DNA of 64,000 nt from Neoarius graeffei (Eukaryota; Chordata; Actinopteri; Siluriformes; Ariidae): contig NC_083582.1 in the NCBI RefSeq assembly GCF_027579695.1, positions 3,878,378 through 3,942,377 on the forward strand, in the 5' to 3' direction. The position numbers and the translations under genes are program-made. The number at the start of each line of letters is the position of its first letter. Positions within the stretch are counted from its first letter, which is position 1. Shown here piece after piece: positions 59,650 through 64,000 of this stretch. The notes under the pieces are model-generated. The model saw only the letters and a list, made by a program, of their open reading frames with translations. It was not told the origin of the DNA and searched no databases.

Positions 59650-59822
59650 ACATGACTGACTGCGGACAAAAATGGTCTCTGTGAAAAGTACCCCATTGAA
59701 ATGGGAGCAGCCGACACTTTGACTGACAGTGCACAGGCAGTGGAGTTTGAGTGTTTTCTCTGAGTCTGTAAAAAGTATTTTCCTTTGGAGTGGGAGCAGC
59801 CTGCCCTATGAACAATAGGATA

Positions 59823-61433
59823 GGCAAGGCAAGTTTATTTCTATAGCACATTTCATACACAGTGGCAGTTCAATGTGCTTTACAGAAGTAAAAGCAAAAC
59901 AGTAAACAATAGAAAATAAAATTACATAAAATAAATGGGGAAGAAAAATAAGAATTAAACAATAGCAGAAATAAAATAATAAAATGAAGTAAAAGTTCCT
60001 TTAAAAAAAACAGCAGAATAAAATAGAATAAAAGTTAAGTAAAATTTAAAACATGCAGAGACTGTAAAAGTAAAGAGTTTAAAACATGTAGAGATGACAA
60101 TATTAATAATTTAACAGAAAGCATCTGAGAACAGCTTGGTCTTTAGTCTAGATTTGAAGCTGCCAACAGCAGGAGCATTTTTGATGTCCTCTGGCAGTTG
60201 GTTCCATAGCTGCACTGCATAGTAGCTAAAAGCTGCTTCACCACACTTTGTTTTAACAACAGGTTTTACCAGTAAATTTTGCTGCTGTGATCTGGTAGAT
60301 CTGATTGGGTTAGGCCGCTGCAACATATCAGAGAGGTAATTGGGCCCTGTACCATTTAGAGATTTGTACACCAGCAGCAATACTTTAAAGTCAATTCTGT
60401 AGCTTACTGGAAGCCAGTGAAGGGACCTTAGAATTGGAGTAATGTGCTCTGTTCTTTTTGTTTGTGTGAGAACCCTCGCCGCTGCATTTTGAACCAGCTG
60501 AAGTCGTTTGATGGTCTTTTTTGGCAGGCCTGTGAAAAGGCCATTGCAGTAATCAACCCTACTAGAGATGAAGGCATGGATAAGTTTTTCCAGATCATTT
60601 TTTGACACAAGTCCTCTTAGTTTGGAAATGTTTTTTAGGTGATAAAATGCCGATTTAGTGATTGCTTTCATGTGACTGTCAAAGTTTAGCTCGCTGTCAA
60701 TGAAAACACCAAGATTTTTAACCATTTCTTTAGTTTTAATCCCCTTTGTGTCAAGAATAGTGGTAATCCTGAGTCTTTCATCTTTTTTCCCCAAATAGAA
60801 TTACTTCTGTTTTATCTGTGTTCAGCTGAAGAAAATTTTTTGACATCCAGTTGTTGATTTGGTCGATACACTGGTAGAGACATTCAAGGGGGGCATAATC
60901 ATTAGGTGATAGAGCAAAATAAATTTGGGTATCATCTGCATAGCAGTGATACAAAATTGAATTGTTCTTGATAATTTGCCCAAGTGGGAGCATATAAAGG
61001 TTGAATAGTAATGGTCCAAGAATAGACCCCTGGGGGACACCACAGGTCAAGGACATTGATGTTGAGGAACAATTTCCCATGGTAACAAAGAAGCTTCTAA
61101 GTATGATTTTAACCAATCAATAACTTTACCAGTCAACCCAACCCAGTGTTCAAGTCGATATAGCAGTATGTTGTGATCAACAGTATCAAAAGCTGCACTG
61201 AGGTCCAGTAACACCAGGACCGATGTTTTGCCTGCATCAGTATTAAGACGTATGTCATTTATAACTTTAATCAGCGCTGTTTCAGTGCTATGATTGGCAT
61301 GAAATCCTGACTGAAAGTCATCAAAACAGCTGTTTGATATCAAGAAGGCAGTTAATTGATTGAAGACAATTTTTTCAAGGATTTTCCCGATGAATGGTAG
61401 ATTTGATATTGGCCTGTAGTTATTTAATACTGA
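59823..61433 (-). mobile_element. 5'-truncated LINE (L2/Rex-like) with 6-bp target-site duplication
   Basis: AGGATA occurs at 59817-59822 and 61434-61439. The minus strand ends in 'gctatagaaataaacttgccttgcc'. Carries three broken RT frames. It lies inside the hAT at 58805-61577. Confidence 0.9.
60111..61433 (-). pseudogene. LINE reverse transcriptase, broken by two frameshifts
   Basis: From right to left: NNYRPISNLPFIGKILEK, SVLVLLDLSAAFDTVDHNIL (RT motif A), then after a frameshift near 61080 CGVPQGSILGPLLFNLYM and YHCYADDTQIYF (YADD catalytic motif), NTDKTEVILFG; after a second frameshift near 60785 VKNLGVFID, RVDYCNGLF, QNAAARVLTQTKR and FKSRLKTKLFSDAFC. RT motifs are otherwise well kept, so the copy is young. 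Confidence 0.9.
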
Positions 61434-61836
61434 AGGATAGCAGTAAATGTGTATTGTACAAATGTACATCAAAATAAAAGTTTGGTGTGATTCGAAGGCT
61501 ATAAGGATTTTATGTTGATTTTATGGATTTCTTCCTCTGATACTACAGGTGGACACCCAAAGGGGTTGACATGTATGCGAGGTGTTCCTAATAAAGTGGC
61601 TGTTGAGTGCACACAGACCTTCATGAGTATAAATACATGCTCCAGTATAACACACACATTACTATTGTACCAAATGTACAGTTCATTCTGTTTAATTTTG
61701 TAATTATGATAAATCTGAAAACATTACAGAGAGCTGCCATTAAAACACAACAAAAACAAATCAAACAGCAGAAACAACAAAACCCATCAAAAACCCGACA
61801 GTATGTCGACAGCCTTCTTCTTTTCTGTTTTTAGGT

Positions 61837-61884
61837 CTGACTGCTGCTTTAGCTGAGAAACAAAGTTTCCTGGTGTCTCTGAAG
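61837..61884 (+). CDS. Weak candidate exon, unknown protein
   Basis: A clean acceptor (ctgtttttAG) precedes LTAALAEKQSFLVSLK, with a GTCTGC donor-like end. Its phase does not join the candidate exon at 56760. No family recognised. Confidence 0.15.
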
Positions 61885-61931
61885 GTCTGCGTTCTTTTCA
61901 GTAAAGAACGAACTCAGAGCTTTAGAGTTAA

Positions 61932-62161
61932 AGCAAGACGGCCTTTCGATTTCATAAAATCAGTGAAATTTAGTTCCGTCTGAAATGTGGTGATTGTGAT
62001 ATCTGTTTATTTCTGTAATATCTCACAAAATATCAGGCCATTCTGTGGCTGGGAAGTTATTTAATTTGAGGGGATTAAAGCAAATAATGTGCATGAAATC
62101 GCTCGCTTGGCGCAGTCAAGCAGACAGAGGAAGTCCGTGTGCGCATGCGCAGGTTTACCTT
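61932..62161 (+). mobile_element. TTAA-type MITE (family R1), copy 4, first 230 bp only
   Basis: TTAA at 61928-61931, then the same sequence as 21879 on, up to 'gcaggtttaccttctt'. It includes TGCGCATGCGCA at 62140-62151. It then switches to a Tc1 arm. Confidence 0.85.
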
Positions 62162-62364
62162 CTTTTGCCACTCACAGATATGTAATATTGGATCATTTTC
62201 CTCAATAAATAAATGACCAAGTATAATATTTTTGTCTCATTTGTTTAACTGGGTTCTCTTTATCTACTTTTAGGCCTTGTGTGAAAATCTGATGATGTTT
62301 TAGGTCATATTTATGCAGAAATATAGAAAATTCTAAAGGGTTCACAAACTTTCAAGCACCACTA
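62162..62364 (+). mobile_element. Solo right inverted repeat of the long-ITR Tc1 family
   Basis: Near-identical to 32580-32785 ('ttttgccac.cacagatatgtaatattgg' to 'cacaaactttcaagcaccact'). No left arm or transposase nearby. The junction with the MITE lies in a shared 'cttctttt'-like stretch. Confidence 0.9.
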
Positions 62365-62493
62365 TATCTGTTTAAGTTCAAATGCACCGTCAAGACCAGG
62401 GGTTTTCAAAGTGTGGGAGAGGGCCCCCCCCCCCAGAGAGCAAATAAACAACAGCGCCCCCCCTTACAATTTTTGTTGTTGCTATACTTAATG

Positions 62494-63337
62494 CATAGCT
62501 GCCAACACTCCGAAATTGTAAATAGTAATACAAGGTTGGGTACTGAGTCTTGGTGGGGGGAAGCCCCCCCGCCGCCAAAGCTTTCTAGCAAAACTACCCT
62601 GAAAAATCACACTAAAACAAAATAGTTTGACAAAATTTATTCTACAAACTAAACTATCATCTTACATTAATTTGCAAAGTTCTTTTCAACAATGTATGAA
62701 AATAGTCAGTGAATCAGGCAAAAACTTCAAACAATTGGCACATATAACTTTTGACAAAGTACACATTAGAGAAATAGACTAGAGCTTACTCAGTCAATAT
62801 TGTCCGTGCCTTCCTTGTGAAGGGAGGTTTTCACGTGTTACGATATCAGAACACCCGCCATGACTGATAGAAATGTCTCGCCGACATGGAGCACAAAACG
62901 CGTAGTGATCGCCCTTACTTGACTTAGAAATGAAGGGAAACTCCTCTCGGTACGAGTCCTTGAAGCGCTGGCCCTTCCCCTTAGCCATGCTTTCTTTAGA
63001 GATTAGTACTACGCTACATCTTCATAACAAAAGCTTGAAACGCCATGCTTTGTTCAGAAACTTCGTGAACAAAGGCCAGACGATAGTGTGCCATGGATGA
63101 TCTAATAGCGTCATTGATTGGCTGAGAGAACAAGCAATAGCCAATGAAATTTGGCGCAGTATCTGCCGCTTGGAACGAAGCGGTGTTTTATCAAATACGA
63201 ATCCCACTGGTGATAGACTTTGAAAATGACCCATGAAAATTGGCAAAATCGTATTTTATTGTAGTAAATTCGTATTTTCGTAATCAAAATGACAAATCGG
63301 AATAAATACGATTTATTCGTAGTAGTTGGCAGCTATG
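62494..63337 (-). mobile_element. Small hAT-like element inserted in the ZBED-type hAT
   Basis: Termini CATAGCTGCCAAC and GTTGGCAGCTATG. Flanks CTTAATG (62487-62493) and CTTAAATG (63338-63345) are a near-perfect duplication; the sister copy at 15170 reads 'atacttaatgttcc' without an insert. The minus-strand ORF 62988-62794 gives FKDSYREEFPFI, FCAPCRRDISISHGG, a BED-like N-terminus. The rest of a transposase is deleted. Confidence 0.85.
62794..62988 (-). pseudogene. BED-finger-like transposase N-terminus
   Basis: 64 codons: MAKGKGQRFKDSYREEFPFI, DHYAFCAPCRRDISISHGGC, then out of family. FCxxCxxxISxxHGG is typical of hAT/ZBED proteins with a single BED finger. Only the first ~55 residues are family-like. 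Confidence 0.75.
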
Positions 63338-63783
63338 CTTAAATGTTCCATTCGTATTTAAAAAAAAATGGTTGTTGTACACTTTTTTCTTTTACACATT
63401 TTAAACATCTGTGCTTTTTTTTTTTTTAAAACATCTTGTTTTACACATTTTAAACATCTCATAGCATCGTTAGCGAGCACCTCTTGGCAGACAACACACT
63501 GTGGCAGTGGAGCATCTTCAGATCCAGTCCATGAAAATCCAAACTTTAAATAATCGTGGTCATACTTCCTTCTTTTTTTGCTTGGCCCAGACTCTGTCTC
63601 CTCACTCACTGTAGCTTTAGGTACTAAAAATCCATCCATTTTGTCTCTGGCAAAAGGCTAGCTGAAGTTCGCCAAATGTCCGCAAGAGTAACTTATTCTG
63701 GTTTATTTTTCCTCGCGTTGCGCCCCCTCGAAGAACTCTGGCGCCCCCTAGAGGAGGCGCACGCCACACTTTGAAAAGCCCTG

Positions 63784-64000
63784 GTCTAGTACATGGCTTC
63801 AATTTACCGTATATCTTCTTTATAGCTGCATTATTTTCAGTTTCACATTCTCTTTTTTGGCAGAGCTTTCTAACTTAGGCCAAAAAAAAAAAGTGTTTCC
63901 GGTTACGTAGATTTCAAAACTAGGGTCGGTAGGCAGGCATTTTTTTTTTGAATTTTTTTTTCCAAGATGGCTGCCATAACCTATATTTAGACAGGAATAA
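63784..64000. other. Right edge, unassigned
   Basis: Low-complexity T-rich sequence; no feature recognised. Confidence 0.4.

Larger units (their letters stand above)
58805..61577 (+). mobile_element. hAT transposon remnant, itself split by a LINE
   Basis: Termini CATACATGTCAACC (58805-58818) and its perfect reverse complement (61564-61577). GAGGT flanks both sides, part of an imperfect duplication. Contains a broken transposase C-terminus (59211-59649). A LINE lies at 59823-61433. Confidence 0.8.
58290..61605 (-). mobile_element. Tc1-derived 'cactttattaggaacac' element, copy 2, split by a hAT
   Basis: 58290-58804 is the reverse of 24430-24900, and the terminus 'ggtgttcctaataaagtggc' is found at 61580-61600, on the other side of a 2.8-kb insert. 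Confidence 0.8.
62397..63783 (-). mobile_element. hAT (ZBED-type) transposon remnant, split by another hAT-like element
   Basis: Termini CAGGGGTTTTCAAAGTGTG and CACACTTTGAAAAGCCCTG are inverted. The minus strand (63639-63358) encodes MDGFLVPKATVSEETESGPS, KKRRKYDHDYLKFGFSWTG and APLPQCVVCQEVLAN, the BED-finger start of a ZBED5-like transposase. The remainder of the transposase is absent. The 8-bp flanks (gtcaagac / gtctagta) match only partly. Confidence 0.85.

Noticed and set aside
61837-61884. Partner exon for the 56760-57064 candidate
   Set aside because: The reading phases do not match (phase 2 donor against a frame needing phase 1), so the two cannot be spliced directly.

Overview
The window is vertebrate nuclear DNA, almost certainly from a teleost fish. 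It has intron-exon genes with GT-AG splice sites, tRNA-derived SINEs, Tc1/mariner, hAT, piggyBac/Kolobok-like (TTAA) and Harbinger-like DNA transposons, and 5'-truncated LINEs. The SINE resembles the Mermaid-type SINE reported from catfishes, so a siluriform is my guess; that is inference, not proof.

Genes. (1) 155-318 (-): first coding exon of an ankyrin-repeat gene matching USH1G/SANS; the rest lies off the left edge. (2) 2457-23641 (+): a complete seven-exon otopetrin proton-channel gene (592 codons), closest by eye to OTOP3. The head-to-head USH1G/otopetrin arrangement resembles mammalian USH1G-OTOP2-OTOP3, which supports both calls. (3) 33970-53842 (+): a thirteen-coding-exon legumain-like asparaginyl endopeptidase (421 codons). 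Its catalytic His and Cys are kept, but I find no signal peptide and most of the prodomain disulfide cysteines are missing. A possible orphan exon near 56760-57064 is unassigned.

Everything else is mostly mobile DNA, often stacked. 27167-30378 is a Tc1 copy with a second copy of the same family inserted at a TA; both measure exactly 1605 bp. 31173-32785 is another Tc1 family inserted in an older decayed Tc1 (about 30533-33495). A 26002-type repeat is split at 35575-38602 by a third 1605-bp Tc1 copy and by a Harbinger-like MITE that still carries a MADF-like start. A fourth 1605-bp Tc1 copy sits in legumain at 51524-53128. 58290-61605 is a Tc1-derived element split by a hAT, itself split by a LINE. 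62397-63783 is a ZBED-type hAT split by a second hAT-like element. Several of these have readable target-site duplications, so the order of insertion can be read directly.

No operon-like logic applies. The three genes are independent units (hair-cell scaffold, proton channel, cysteine protease) and the transposons lie in their introns and spacers. Every Tc1 transposase reading frame I checked is interrupted, mostly by single C-to-T stop codons, so none looks autonomous. I could not run searches; family names come from recognising motifs.
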